This document shows positions 25,844-34,250 of a stretch of DNA of 64,000 nt, one piece after another. Below the pieces are notes generated by a model. It was not told the origin of the DNA, made no database searches, and saw nothing but the letters and a program-made list of their open reading frames with translations. The position numbers and the translations under genes were made by a program. The stretch spans positions 410,003-474,002 of the forward strand of contig NZ_KQ950181.1 in NCBI RefSeq assembly GCF_001517975.1. Direction: 5' to 3'. Origin of the DNA: Thermobifida cellulosilytica TB100 (GTDB lineage: Bacteria; Actinomycetota; Actinomycetes; Streptosporangiales; Streptosporangiaceae). Within the stretch, counting starts at the first letter, position 1. Every line of letters starts with the position of its first letter.

Positions 25844-26325
25844 CGATGAGAGGGCTGTACTTCGAGGAGTTCGAGGTGGGCAAGGTGTACAAGCACCCGT
25901 TCACCCGGACCGTCACCGAGATGGACAACATTATGTTCACCTCGCTGACGATGAACCTCCAGCCGCTGCACCTGGACGAGGAGTTCGCCAAGACCACCAT
26001 CCACGGCCGCCGCGTCTTCAACAGCCTGTTCACCCTGGCGCTCATCGGCGCGTTCCACGTGCCCGAGCTGACCATGGGCACCACCCTGGGCAACCTCGGC
26101 TACGACGAGGTCAAGTTCCCGCACCCGGTCTTCCACGGCGACACCCTGCGCGCCGAGACCACCATCCTCGACAAGCGCGAGTCCAAGAGCCGCAACGACT
26201 CCGGGATCGTCTGGTTCGAGCACCGCGGCTACAACCAGGACGACGTCCTGGTCTGCCTGTGCCGCCGGGTGGGCCTCATGCTCAAGAAGCCCGCCGACGC
26301 CGACAAGAAGGAGGAAGAGGCCTGA
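25840..26325 (+). CDS. MaoC-family acyl-CoA hydratase
   Basis: A 161-residue hot-dog-fold hydratase. N-terminal LYFEEFEVGKVYKHPFTRTV, then the hydratase-2-like stretch MFTSLTMNLQPLHLDEEFA and GRRVFNSLFTLALIG. The D-x4-H hydratase motif is changed: the segment reads LTMNLQPLH, with Asn where Asp is usual, as also happens in mesaconyl-CoA hydratase-like members. ATG overlaps the lyase stop by 4 bases. Likely hydrates a branched unsaturated acyl-CoA to the substrate of the CitE-like lyase (inference from order). Confidence 0.88.
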   Translation: MTMRGLYFEEFEVGKVYKHPFTRTVTEMDNIMFTSLTMNLQPLHLDEEFAKTTIHGRRVFNSLFTLALIGAFHVPELTMGTTLGNLGYDEVKFPHPVFHGDTLRAETTILDKRESKSRNDSGIVWFEHRGYNQDDVLVCLCRRVGLMLKKPADADKKEEEA

Positions 26326-27803
26326 TGGCCATCAGCGCTGAGACCATCGCCGCCATCCGCGACTACGTCCCCGGGGTGCGGGACCTGACCATCGGAGGCC
26401 GGCCGGTCGAGCCGGCCGGCGAGCAGTGGGACGTCTACAACCCCACCACCGAGGAGGTCATCGCCACCGTCCGGGGCGCCTCCCTGGAGCAGGTCGACCA
26501 GGCCATCCGGGCGGCCCGGGACGCCTTCGGCCCCTGGTCGAGGATGTCGGGCGAGGAGCGGTGCGCCGCCATCAACAGCCTCGCCGACCTGATGGAGGAG
26601 CGCTGGGAGAAGCTGCTCGCCTCCATCGTCAACGAGGTGGGCACCCCCGTCTCCCTCGCCGAGTTCCTCCAGGTGAAGATGGGCATCGGCCACCTGCGCT
26701 GGCAGGCCGAGGCGGCCAAGAAGGACCGCACGGTCCACCTGGGCTCCTACGACATCCCGGTGCCCACGATGAGCGACGTCGACCACTTCCCGGTGGGCGT
26801 GGTCGCCGCGATCACCGGCTACAACTACCCGCTCAACCTGGCGATCTTCAAGTTCGGCGCGGCGCTGGCCGCGGGCTGCACCGTGGTGCTGCTGCCCTCG
26901 CCCCGCACCCCGCTGACCACCCTGCTGCTGGGCGAGCTGGTCCGCGAGTCGGACCTGCCCGACGGCGTGCTCAACATCATCATCGGCGGCGCCGACGTCG
27001 GCCAGTACCTCTCCTCCCACGCGGGCGTGGACAAGGTGTCCTTCACCGGCTCCGACGCGGTGGGCGCCAAGATCATGGCCCAGGCCGCGGCCAACCTCAA
27101 CGGCGTCACCCTGGAGCTGGGCGGCAAGTCCGCCAACATCGTGCTGCCCGGCTGCGAGGTCGAGTCCTTCGCGGTCGACATGCACCTGCGCTGGTCCCGC
27201 AACGCCGGCCAGGGCTGCGCGGCGCTGGCCCGGCTGCTGGTCCACGAGGACCTCTACGAGCGCTTCCTGGCGGCCGGGGCCGAGGCCTTCAAGCACATGA
27301 AGGTCGGCGACCCGTGGGACCCGGCCACCAACATCGGCCCGCTGATCCGCCCCGACCACCGCGACCGGGTCAACGGCTTCATCACCGAGGCGCTGGAGCA
27401 GGGCGGCAAGGCGCTGCTCCAGGTGGAGACCCCGCTGCCGGAGAAGGGCTGGTACGTCAACCCCGTGCTGCTGGGCAACCTGCCGCACAGCGCCCGCGCG
27501 GTGCAGGAGGAGATCTTCGGCCCGGTCGCCGTGGTCCTGCCGTTCCGCGACACCGACGAGGCGATCCGCCTGGCCAACGACACCGCCTACGGCCTGGCCG
27601 CCAACGTGTGGGCGCCCGACCTGGCGGAGGGCCGCCGCGTCGCCGAGCAGTTGCGCGCCGGCACGGTGTGGATCAACGGCGGCGGCGCGATGCGCCCCGA
27701 CGCCCCCTTCGGCGGCGCGGGACGCTCCGGTGTCGGCCGGGAGCTCGGCGAGTGGGGAATCCTGGAGTTCCTGGAGCCCCGCCACATCCAGTGGGTCGTC
27801 TGA
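26325..27803 (+). CDS. Aldehyde dehydrogenase
   Basis: A 492-residue NAD(P)-dependent aldehyde dehydrogenase. Catalytic Cys298 (NAGQGCAALAR), general base Glu264 (LELGGKSANIV), oxyanion Asn167 (GYNYP) and the FGGAGRSGVGRELGEWG end are present. The cofactor-binding Lys of the KPSE motif is replaced by Leu (LLPSPRTP, residue 190), an unusual change. ATG 26325 overlaps the MaoC stop (TGATG). It probably oxidises an aldehyde to the acid that the following CoA transferase activates. Confidence 0.92.
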   Translation: MAISAETIAAIRDYVPGVRDLTIGGRPVEPAGEQWDVYNPTTEEVIATVRGASLEQVDQAIRAARDAFGPWSRMSGEERCAAINSLADLMEERWEKLLASIVNEVGTPVSLAEFLQVKMGIGHLRWQAEAAKKDRTVHLGSYDIPVPTMSDVDHFPVGVVAAITGYNYPLNLAIFKFGAALAAGCTVVLLPSPRTPLTTLLLGELVRESDLPDGVLNIIIGGADVGQYLSSHAGVDKVSFTGSDAVGAKIMAQAAANLNGVTLELGGKSANIVLPGCEVESFAVDMHLRWSRNAGQGCAALARLLVHEDLYERFLAAGAEAFKHMKVGDPWDPATNIGPLIRPDHRDRVNGFITEALEQGGKALLQVETPLPEKGWYVNPVLLGNLPHSARAVQEEIFGPVAVVLPFRDTDEAIRLANDTAYGLAANVWAPDLAEGRRVAEQLRAGTVWINGGGAMRPDAPFGGAGRSGVGRELGEWGILEFLEPRHIQWVV

Positions 27804-27849
27804 CCCCGTGTCCCCCTTTCGGTCGGCAGGGTTGCGAAGGTAGGCGAAC

Positions 27850-29079
27850 ATGACGGAGCACAGGGCCGCAGCGGACGGCCCCCTCACCGGAGTGCGGGTG
27901 CTCGAACTCGGCTCGATGTACGCCGCTCCCACCGCGGGGCGGATGCTGCGGGACTTCGGCGCCCAGGTCATCAAGGTCGAGGACCCGGTCGCCGGGGACT
28001 ACGCCCGGCAGTGGGTCCCCCAGAAGGACGGGCTGTCGCTGGGCTTCGCCCGGCTCAACGCGGGCAAGCGCTCGGTCGGCATCGACCTGCGCCGGCCGGA
28101 GGGCCAGCAGTTGGTCCGGCGGCTGGCCGCCGAGGTGGACGTCGTGGTCGAGTCCTTCCGTCCGGGACGCCTGGAGGAGTGGGGGCTGGGCTACGACGCG
28201 CTCAGCGAGCACAACCCCGGCCTGGTGCTGACCCGGGTCTCCGGGTTCGGGCAGACCGGCCCCTACCGGGAGCGGCCCGGTTTCGGCACCGTGGCCGAGA
28301 CCTCGTGCGGGTTCGCCAACATCAACGGGTGGCCGGACACCCCGCCGACCGCACCGCCGTTCGGGTTCGCGGACTCCATCGCCGGGATCTCGGCGGCCCT
28401 GGGCACGGCCATGGCCCTGTACCGCAGGGAGCGCACCGGCCGGGGCGACGTGGTGGACGTGGCGCTGTACGAGCCGCTGATGTTCATCATCGGCGACCTG
28501 GTGCTGCGCTACACCGGACTGGGCGAGATCCAGACCCGCATCGGCAACGACACCGGAGCGGCCTCGCCCCGCGGCATCTACCAGGCCGCCGACGGCAAGT
28601 ACCTGGCCATCGCCGCCTCCAGCCAGACGATCGCGGCGCGGCTGTTCGCGGCCATGGGGCAGCCCGACCTCATCAAGGACCCGAGGTTCGCGACCAACGC
28701 GGCCCGGCTCGCCAACAACGAGCTGGTGCAGAAGCAGGTCGCCGACTGGGTCGGCTCCCTCCCGCGCGACCAGGCCCTGGCCGTGCTGGAGGAGTACGAG
28801 GTGGTCAGCTCCCCGGTCAACGACGCCAGCGACATCGTGGCCGATCCGCACTTCCTGGAGCGCACCCTGGTGCCGATCACCGGCAACGAGACGCTCCGGT
28901 CGGTGCTGATGCCCGGCCCGGTGCTGCACCTGGCCAGCTACGCGGGCCCCAGTTACCACGGGGTGCCCGCGGTCGGAGAGCACACCCACGAGGTGCTGTC
29001 CGAGGAGTTCCGGCTCACCGACGAAGAGCTGGCGGAACTGGTCGGCAGCGGGGTCGTCAGCGCCACTGCGGGCCGGTGA
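27850..29079 (+). CDS. Family III CoA transferase (CaiB/BaiF)
   Basis: A 409-residue CaiB/BaiF enzyme that moves CoA between carboxylates. N-terminal GVRVLELGSMYAAPTAGRML then FGAQVIKVEDP; mid-protein SGFGQTGPYRERPGFGTVAE. The active-site Asp normally found as PGYD is Gly146 (PGFG) here. This occurs in an actinobacterial subgroup but would preclude the usual aspartyl-CoA anhydride, so the mechanism or function may differ. Last gene of the 22933-29079 operon; 46 bases after the aldehyde dehydrogenase. Confidence 0.88.
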   Translation: MTEHRAAADGPLTGVRVLELGSMYAAPTAGRMLRDFGAQVIKVEDPVAGDYARQWVPQKDGLSLGFARLNAGKRSVGIDLRRPEGQQLVRRLAAEVDVVVESFRPGRLEEWGLGYDALSEHNPGLVLTRVSGFGQTGPYRERPGFGTVAETSCGFANINGWPDTPPTAPPFGFADSIAGISAALGTAMALYRRERTGRGDVVDVALYEPLMFIIGDLVLRYTGLGEIQTRIGNDTGAASPRGIYQAADGKYLAIAASSQTIAARLFAAMGQPDLIKDPRFATNAARLANNELVQKQVADWVGSLPRDQALAVLEEYEVVSSPVNDASDIVADPHFLERTLVPITGNETLRSVLMPGPVLHLASYAGPSYHGVPAVGEHTHEVLSEEFRLTDEELAELVGSGVVSATAGR

Positions 29080-29201
29080 GCTGAGAAATCGCGAAGCCAC
29101 TCCTCCGCCGCCTCCGCGAAACGGTGACATTCGGGATTTGGGTCCTGTTCTTTTCCCGGAGATAAACCGCCGCGAAATCGGCGGGGGAGTGGAACAGCGG
29201 T

Positions 29202-29963
29202 ATGCTGCCGAACATTATGAGTGGATTTGGGTCATCCGGCGTCACATGGGAACGGCGCAGTGAGAAGGTCTCGGAGATCGTCGCTCGGGAGATCGTGCGC
29301 GACATCGCCAAGAGGCGCCCCGCGCCGAATTCCGTACTGGAATCCGAGAGCGCCATGATCAAGCGCTACCAGGTGGCGCGCGGTTCACTCCGCGAGGCAC
29401 TGCGCATCCTCGAAGTGCACGGACTGATCCGGATGAAACCGGGACCGGGCGGCGGCCCGGTGCTGTCGGAGGTGGACAGCCGCGATTTCGGGCGGATGGC
29501 CACCCTGTTCTTCCAGGTCCTCGACATCCGGTTCAGCGAACTCGTCGAGGCGCGGCTGATGCTGGAGCCGTTCATCGCCCGGCTCGCCGCCGAGCGGCAC
29601 GATCCGGACGACAACGAGGAACTGCGGGCCATCGTGCAGCAGGGTTTCGAGGCGCGCAGTACCGATCCCTGGTTGCAGGCCACCGACGCATTCCACACCA
29701 AGGTGCTGTCGATGTCCGGCAACGGCTTGCTCACCCTTATCGCCTGCGCGTTGAAGGACATCTTCACCGAACGGGCCTCGACCGTCTATATCGCCAATGA
29801 GGGCGACCACGTCAGGGAGACGCACGCCCGGATTGCCGAGGCCGTCATCAACGGCGACGCCGAGACGGCGGAGCGGCTGATGCGCGAGCACCTCCAGGAA
29901 TACGCGGACACGGTCGCCGAACGCGAGCCGAATCTGATGAACGAAGTCGTCGACTGGCGGTAG
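29202..29963 (+). CDS. GntR-family regulator with FCD domain (regulator 2)
   Basis: A 253-residue FadR-type regulator. Winged helix MIKRYQVARGSLREALRILE then VHGLIRMKPGPGGGPV; FCD motifs TDAFHTKVLSMSGN, ETHARIAEAVINGD and REHLQEY. It is paralogous to regulator 1 (same LRMKPGPGGGPV-type wing). ATG 29202 lies 12 bases after GGGGGAG; ATG 29217 is an alternative. Third-position GC is lower than in neighbours. It lies between the enzyme operon and the transporter operon, so it may control either, perhaps with a different effector from regulator 1. Confidence 0.9.
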   Translation: MLPNIMSGFGSSGVTWERRSEKVSEIVAREIVRDIAKRRPAPNSVLESESAMIKRYQVARGSLREALRILEVHGLIRMKPGPGGGPVLSEVDSRDFGRMATLFFQVLDIRFSELVEARLMLEPFIARLAAERHDPDDNEELRAIVQQGFEARSTDPWLQATDAFHTKVLSMSGNGLLTLIACALKDIFTERASTVYIANEGDHVRETHARIAEAVINGDAETAERLMREHLQEYADTVAEREPNLMNEVVDWR

Positions 29964-29987
29964 CGCGGGAATTCCCGCGCTACCGCC
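29956..29987 (+). terminator. Perfect 32-base palindrome overlapping a stop codon
   Basis: GGCGGTAGCGCGGGAA followed directly by its complement, no loop, spanning the last codons and TAG of regulator 2. It can form a hairpin in RNA or act as a protein site on DNA. Confidence 0.6.
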
Positions 29988-30012
29988 GTCCGGCGGTCCT
30001 GTCCTCTCTCCC

Positions 30013-30068
30013 GCGGCGCCCCGGTCGCCGCCGACCCCGCACGGGGTCGGCGGCGACCGGGGCGCCGC
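30013..30068 (+). terminator. Very long hairpin terminator
   Basis: Perfect 26-base arms (30013-30038 and 30043-30068) with a GCAC loop, 50 bases past regulator 2. The longest stem in the window. Confidence 0.8.
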
Positions 30069-30312
30069 CGTTGGTCCCCCCGTCGGTCGGCGTCGGCGGG
30101 AGGGATGCGCGCCACTACAGGACTCGCCAGGTAATGATGTTAATAGTTATAATCTCGTGAATCTTTAGAGCGTTGCGCCCCAGTTGGGTGACTTTCGGTT
30201 GTTTGCGCAGGTCGCGAGCGGTGTGACGGGGGTCCTGCGGCGCTCGGGCGGGTCTCATCCGTGCCGACGGGGTGCAGCGGGGGGCTGGACAGGGGTGACC
30301 CAGGCCTCTAAC
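30069..30312. other. Upstream region of the transporter operon
   Basis: About 240 bases without a gene. An AT-rich motif GTAATGATGTTAATAGTTATAATC-like stretch covers 30131-30153; the rest shows nothing recognised. Confidence 0.5.
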
Positions 30313-30344
30313 GTGACAACCATCACGATAATCATCATGATTAT
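30313..30344 (+). promoter_or_regulatory. Promoter and best copy of the AT-rich operator
   Basis: GTGACA (30313-30318), 17 bases, CATGAT (30336-30341). The perfect palindrome ATAATCAT-C-ATGATTAT (30328-30344) covers the -10. It precedes the substrate-binding protein and is the cleanest operator in the locus. Confidence 0.75.
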
Positions 30345-30365
30345 GTGGTTGCGATTGGATGGTCC

Positions 30366-31544
30366 ATGAACATGCGTAAGAGTTGGTCTCGTTCCGTCTT
30401 CGCGGTCACCGGGATCGCGGCGCTGCTCGCAGGGGCTGCCGGCTGCGGAAACGGCAGCTCTGAGGGGACCCAGGCCTCCGAAGGCCTGCCGGAGACGATC
30501 ACCATCATGTCCATCAAGGAGATGACCGGCCCCGTCTCCTTCGCCGGCGAGAACAGCACCAAGGGCATCGACCTGGCGGTCGAGCAGATCAACGAGCAGG
30601 GCTTCCTCGGCGACACCAAGCTGGAGGTCGAGCTCAAGGACGCCTCCGACAGCACCCAGGAGGCCGCCAGCCTCGCGACGCAGGCGGTGTCGGACAGCAC
30701 CTACTCCGCGATCCTCGGCCCCGGCCTGAGCAGCCAGGCGTCCGCCATCTCGCCGATCGCCGAGAAGGGCCAGATCCCGGTCGTCTACTACCAGGCGGGC
30801 AGCGACGGCGTCCTGGTCGGCGACTACACCTACCGGGTCACCGCACCGGCCCACTCCTACTACCACATCATCGGCGACTACCTGGCGGAGAAGAAGGTCG
30901 AGACCGCCGCAGTCCTCTACACCAGCGGCAACCCCACCCTCACCGAGCTCGGTGAGAACGCGGTTCCCGGCGTGATCGAGGACAACGGCGTCGAGATCAA
31001 GCGCTCCGACACCGTCGCCAACGACACCCAGGACTTCACCGCGGTCACCTCCGAGATCGTCAAGGCCGACCCGGACGCGGTCTTCCTGCTGCTCCTCGGC
31101 CCGCAGAACCCCCGCGCCGTCAGCCAGCTCAAGCAGAAGGGCTACGACGGCGAGATCATCGGCATGAGCACGATGGGCGCCGGAAACCTGGAGACCGCGG
31201 GCGAGGACGCCGCCGGCGTCGTGTGGCCCAGCAACTTCAGCGCCCGCAGCGAGGTGCCCTCCACCCAGGAGTTCGTCAAGGCCTACCAGGAAAAGTACGG
31301 CGAGATGCCCAACAACTACGCCGCTGAGGGCTACGACGCCGTGTGGCTGCTGGCCCGCGGCATCAAGGAGGCCAACAGCGCCGACCGCACCGCCATCCAG
31401 GAGGGGATCGCCAAGGTCGCCGCGGAGGGCTTCGACGGCGCCCAGGGACCGCTCACCTTCGAGGGCAACGACGTGCGGGTCGAGGGCGTGCTGGCCAGTT
31501 GGGACGGCTCCGAGGAGGTCGTCATCACCCTGGGCGAGTCCTGA
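30366..31544 (+). CDS. Branched-chain-type ABC transporter substrate-binding lipoprotein
   Basis: A 392-residue periplasmic-binding-fold lipoprotein. The signal peptide ends in the lipobox LAGAAGC (Cys27). Mature part: TITIMSIKEMTGPVSFAGEN, then GIDLAVEQINEQGFLG, DSTQEAASLATQAV and GPGLSSQASAISPIAEKGQI, the LivJ/HAAT layout. This family binds branched amino acids but also amides, urea and aromatic or alicyclic acids. ATG 30366 follows GGATGG. It heads the importer operon; the catabolic neighbours suggest the ligand is the pathway substrate, not an amino acid (inference). Confidence 0.92.
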   Translation: MNMRKSWSRSVFAVTGIAALLAGAAGCGNGSSEGTQASEGLPETITIMSIKEMTGPVSFAGENSTKGIDLAVEQINEQGFLGDTKLEVELKDASDSTQEAASLATQAVSDSTYSAILGPGLSSQASAISPIAEKGQIPVVYYQAGSDGVLVGDYTYRVTAPAHSYYHIIGDYLAEKKVETAAVLYTSGNPTLTELGENAVPGVIEDNGVEIKRSDTVANDTQDFTAVTSEIVKADPDAVFLLLLGPQNPRAVSQLKQKGYDGEIIGMSTMGAGNLETAGEDAAGVVWPSNFSARSEVPSTQEFVKAYQEKYGEMPNNYAAEGYDAVWLLARGIKEANSADRTAIQEGIAKVAAEGFDGAQGPLTFEGNDVRVEGVLASWDGSEEVVITLGES

Positions 31545-31648
31545 CCTGTCCGATCCGCGGCCAGCGGAGTCCAACAACCATTCGGAACCGTGATGAACAG
31601 GCATGACACAGGCGTGCGACAGGAGACGAGCGAGAGGAGGTGCCCGCT

Positions 31649-32539
31649 GTGCTGGAGATCCTGATCAACGCGGTCACCCTCGGGTCGCTCTACCTGCTGT
31701 TCGCACTCGGTATGAGCGTGGCGTGGGGAACGATCGGCATCCTCAACTTCGCCCACGGCAGCACCTTCATGTTCTCGGCGATGGTCGCCTACTTCGTGGT
31801 GCAGACGGTGGCGCTGCCGATGTGGGCCATGGTCCTGCTCGGCGCCGCCGTGGGCACGGTGCTGTCGGTACTGACCCAGGCGCTGGTCTTCAACCTCATC
31901 CTGCGCCGCAACCCCGATCTGCTCAAAGCCGAGATGCAGATCGTCGTGGGCGGTATCGGCACCGCCAGTGTCCTGCTGGCGATCGCCCAGCACTACACCA
32001 AGAGTGTGCCGTTCGGTTTCTCCGCCAGCACGTTCAAGGTCGCCACCTACCAGCTCGGCCCGGTGCACATCTCCAACGTGCAACTGGTCATCCTGGTGGC
32101 GGCCCTCGGCCTGGCGGGCCTGGCCGCGTGGTGGCTCAAGTCCGCCCGCGCCGGCCTGGCCCTGCGAGCCATCGGCGTCAACCCCGAGGTCGCCAGCCTC
32201 ATGGGGGTCGACCGCAGCCGGATGGCGTTGGGCACCATGGCCGCGGCCGGAGCACTCGCCGGCATCGCCGGCGTCCTGCTCACCTACTACCTGGGATCGA
32301 TCGCGGCCGAAACCGGTGACAGCTTCCTGATCAGCGCTTTCGCCGCGATCATCCTGGGTGGCATCGGATCGGTCGCCGGAGTGGTCACCGGGTCGATGAT
32401 CCTGGCGCTCGCCGAGACGCTCGTGGTGACCCAGTTGTCGGGCACCTGGGCCAGCGCGGTCGCCTTCGGGCTCATCTTCGTGGTGCTGCTCTTCCTGCCC
32501 CGCGGCATCTTCGGCCGTAAGGAGGTACGGCGGACATGA
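31649..32539 (+). CDS. livH: Branched-chain-type ABC permease 1
   Basis: A 296-residue inner-membrane permease of the LivH family with about eight hydrophobic segments, the typical start LEILINAVTLGSLYLLFALG, GTIGILNFAHG, and the EAA-like cytoplasmic loop RAIGVNPEVASLMGVDRSRM. GTG 31649 is chosen because AGGAGG lies 8 bases upstream; a GTG three codons earlier lacks that spacing. Its stop overlaps the next ATG (ATGA), so LivH and LivM are translationally coupled. Confidence 0.93.
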   Translation: MLEILINAVTLGSLYLLFALGMSVAWGTIGILNFAHGSTFMFSAMVAYFVVQTVALPMWAMVLLGAAVGTVLSVLTQALVFNLILRRNPDLLKAEMQIVVGGIGTASVLLAIAQHYTKSVPFGFSASTFKVATYQLGPVHISNVQLVILVAALGLAGLAAWWLKSARAGLALRAIGVNPEVASLMGVDRSRMALGTMAAAGALAGIAGVLLTYYLGSIAAETGDSFLISAFAAIILGGIGSVAGVVTGSMILALAETLVVTQLSGTWASAVAFGLIFVVLLFLPRGIFGRKEVRRT

Positions 32540-33480
32540 TCGGCTGGTACGAGGCCAACCTGGTCCTCATCGAGGCCACCTTCCTCAACTTCCTGCTGGC
32601 CCTGAGCATCCAGGTGCCGCTGCGGCTGGGCGTCTTCTCCTTCGCCGGGGTCGGCAGCTACGGGCTCGGCGCCTACACCGCGGCCATCCTCACCCTCCGC
32701 TACGACGTTCCGGCGTTCGTCGCGATCGGTGCGGCCGTCCTCCTCGCCGCGGTGGTCGGCTACCTGTTCTCCCTGCTGGTCGCCCGCCTCAACGGGCTGT
32801 ACCTGGCCATGGCCACGATCGCGTTCGTGCTCATCATCGCGGTGCTCGCCACCAACGGCGGCGAGCTGACCGGCGGCGCGAACGGGCTGTACGGGGCGCT
32901 CAGCGACCTGACCACCGGCGGTGTGGTCGCGGTGTGCGTCGTGGTGGCGGTGCTGCTGGCGCTCACCGAGCGCGGTCCGCTGCGCCGCCGGATCGAGGCG
33001 GTCCGCGAGGACCCGGAGCTGTCGCTGTCCATGGGCATCGGAGTGGTGCCGATGCGGCAGATGGCCTTCGCGGTCAGCGGCGCGCTGGGCGCGTGCGCCG
33101 GCGCGATGAACGCCCTGCTGCGCACCACGGTCTCCCCCGAGGAGATCAACTTCCACCTGATCGTGCTCGCGCTGACGATGGTCATCATCGGCGGCTCGCG
33201 GTCGTGGATCGGGGCGTTCATCGGCTCCGTCATCTTCACCTGGCTGCCGAGCGTGCTGGCCTCCGCGGGCCGGTGGCAGGACGTGGTCTACGGCGTGATC
33301 ATCATCCTCGCCGCGATCTTCATGCCCACCGGACTGCTCGGCCTGGTCCAGACGCTCTACCAGAAGCTGCGCGGACGGCGGTCGGCCGCGGTGACCGCCG
33401 AGGCGCCGGCCGACGACACCGCGGAGGAGCGCGCCCTGCTCCAGGCCCTCGGCGGCGAGTCCAGGGGAGGGGTGCAATGA
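32536..33480 (+). CDS. livM: Branched-chain-type ABC permease 2
   Basis: A 314-residue membrane permease of the LivM family: start of multiple hydrophobic segments with LNFLLALSIQVPLRLGVFSF, LNGLYLAMATIAFVLIIAV, the coupling loop REDPELSLSMGIGVVPM and the C-terminal MVIIGGSRSWIGAFIGSVIF. It pairs with LivH to form the channel. ATGA overlaps on both sides (with LivH and the ATPase gene). Confidence 0.93.
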   Translation: MIGWYEANLVLIEATFLNFLLALSIQVPLRLGVFSFAGVGSYGLGAYTAAILTLRYDVPAFVAIGAAVLLAAVVGYLFSLLVARLNGLYLAMATIAFVLIIAVLATNGGELTGGANGLYGALSDLTTGGVVAVCVVVAVLLALTERGPLRRRIEAVREDPELSLSMGIGVVPMRQMAFAVSGALGACAGAMNALLRTTVSPEEINFHLIVLALTMVIIGGSRSWIGAFIGSVIFTWLPSVLASAGRWQDVVYGVIIILAAIFMPTGLLGLVQTLYQKLRGRRSAAVTAEAPADDTAEERALLQALGGESRGGVQ

Positions 33481-34250
33481 CGACCACCGAGACCGCGCCC
33501 CCCGTCCTCGAAGCCGAGGACGTGGCGGTGCACTACGGCGGCATCAAGGCCGTGGACGGCTTCGGACTGCGGCTGCCCGCCGGGAGGATTTACGGCATCC
33601 TCGGCCCCAACGGCTCCGGGAAGAGCACCTTCCTGGCCGCGGTGACGCGGCTGGTGCCGCTCACCCGGGGGCGCCTCCTCATCGACGGCGAGGAGTACCA
33701 CACCGCGCCGCCGACGAAACTGGCCCGTCGGGGACTGGCCCGCACCTTCCAGACCGTGCGGCTGCTGCCGGAGCTGACCGTGCTGCAGAACGTCCAGCTC
33801 GGCGCGGACCTGCACGCTCCGGGCGGGAGGCTGCGGTCCTGGCTGGGCCGCGACCGGCCCTCCGAGGCGGTCGAGGAGGCGATCGAGCGGACCGGCCTGG
33901 GCGACGTCCGCGACGCCTGGCCCACCGAGCTGTCCTACGGCATGGCCCGCCGGGTGGAGATCGCACGCGCCCTGGCGTCACGGCCCAGGCTGCTCCTGCT
34001 CGACGAGCCCACCGCGGGCATGAACCACTCCGAACGGCAGGAAGTCTCGGAGTTGATGCGCAAGCTGCGGGACGAGGGACTGGCCCAACTGATCGTCGAA
34101 CACGACGTCCAGATGATGGTCGACACCTGCGACCACCTCGTGGCGATGAACTCCGGCACGCTCGTGGCCGAGGGCTCGCCCCAGGAGGTCGTCTCCCATC
34201 CCGCGGTACAGGAGGCCTACCTGGGAAAGCGGTGGCGGTCCCATGCTTGA
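33477..34250 (+). CDS. livG: Branched-chain-type ABC ATP-binding protein 1
   Basis: A 257-residue ATPase. Walker A GPNGSGKST, LivG-specific RTFQTVRLLPELTVLQNV, the signature LSYGMARRVEIARAL (LSYG replaces LSGG as usual in LivG), Walker B LLLLDEPTAGM and switch His in VEHDVQMM. Couples ATP hydrolysis to import with LivF. It overlaps LivM by 4 and LivF by 8 bases. Confidence 0.94.
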   Translation: MTTTETAPPVLEAEDVAVHYGGIKAVDGFGLRLPAGRIYGILGPNGSGKSTFLAAVTRLVPLTRGRLLIDGEEYHTAPPTKLARRGLARTFQTVRLLPELTVLQNVQLGADLHAPGGRLRSWLGRDRPSEAVEEAIERTGLGDVRDAWPTELSYGMARRVEIARALASRPRLLLLDEPTAGMNHSERQEVSELMRKLRDEGLAQLIVEHDVQMMVDTCDHLVAMNSGTLVAEGSPQEVVSHPAVQEAYLGKRWRSHA

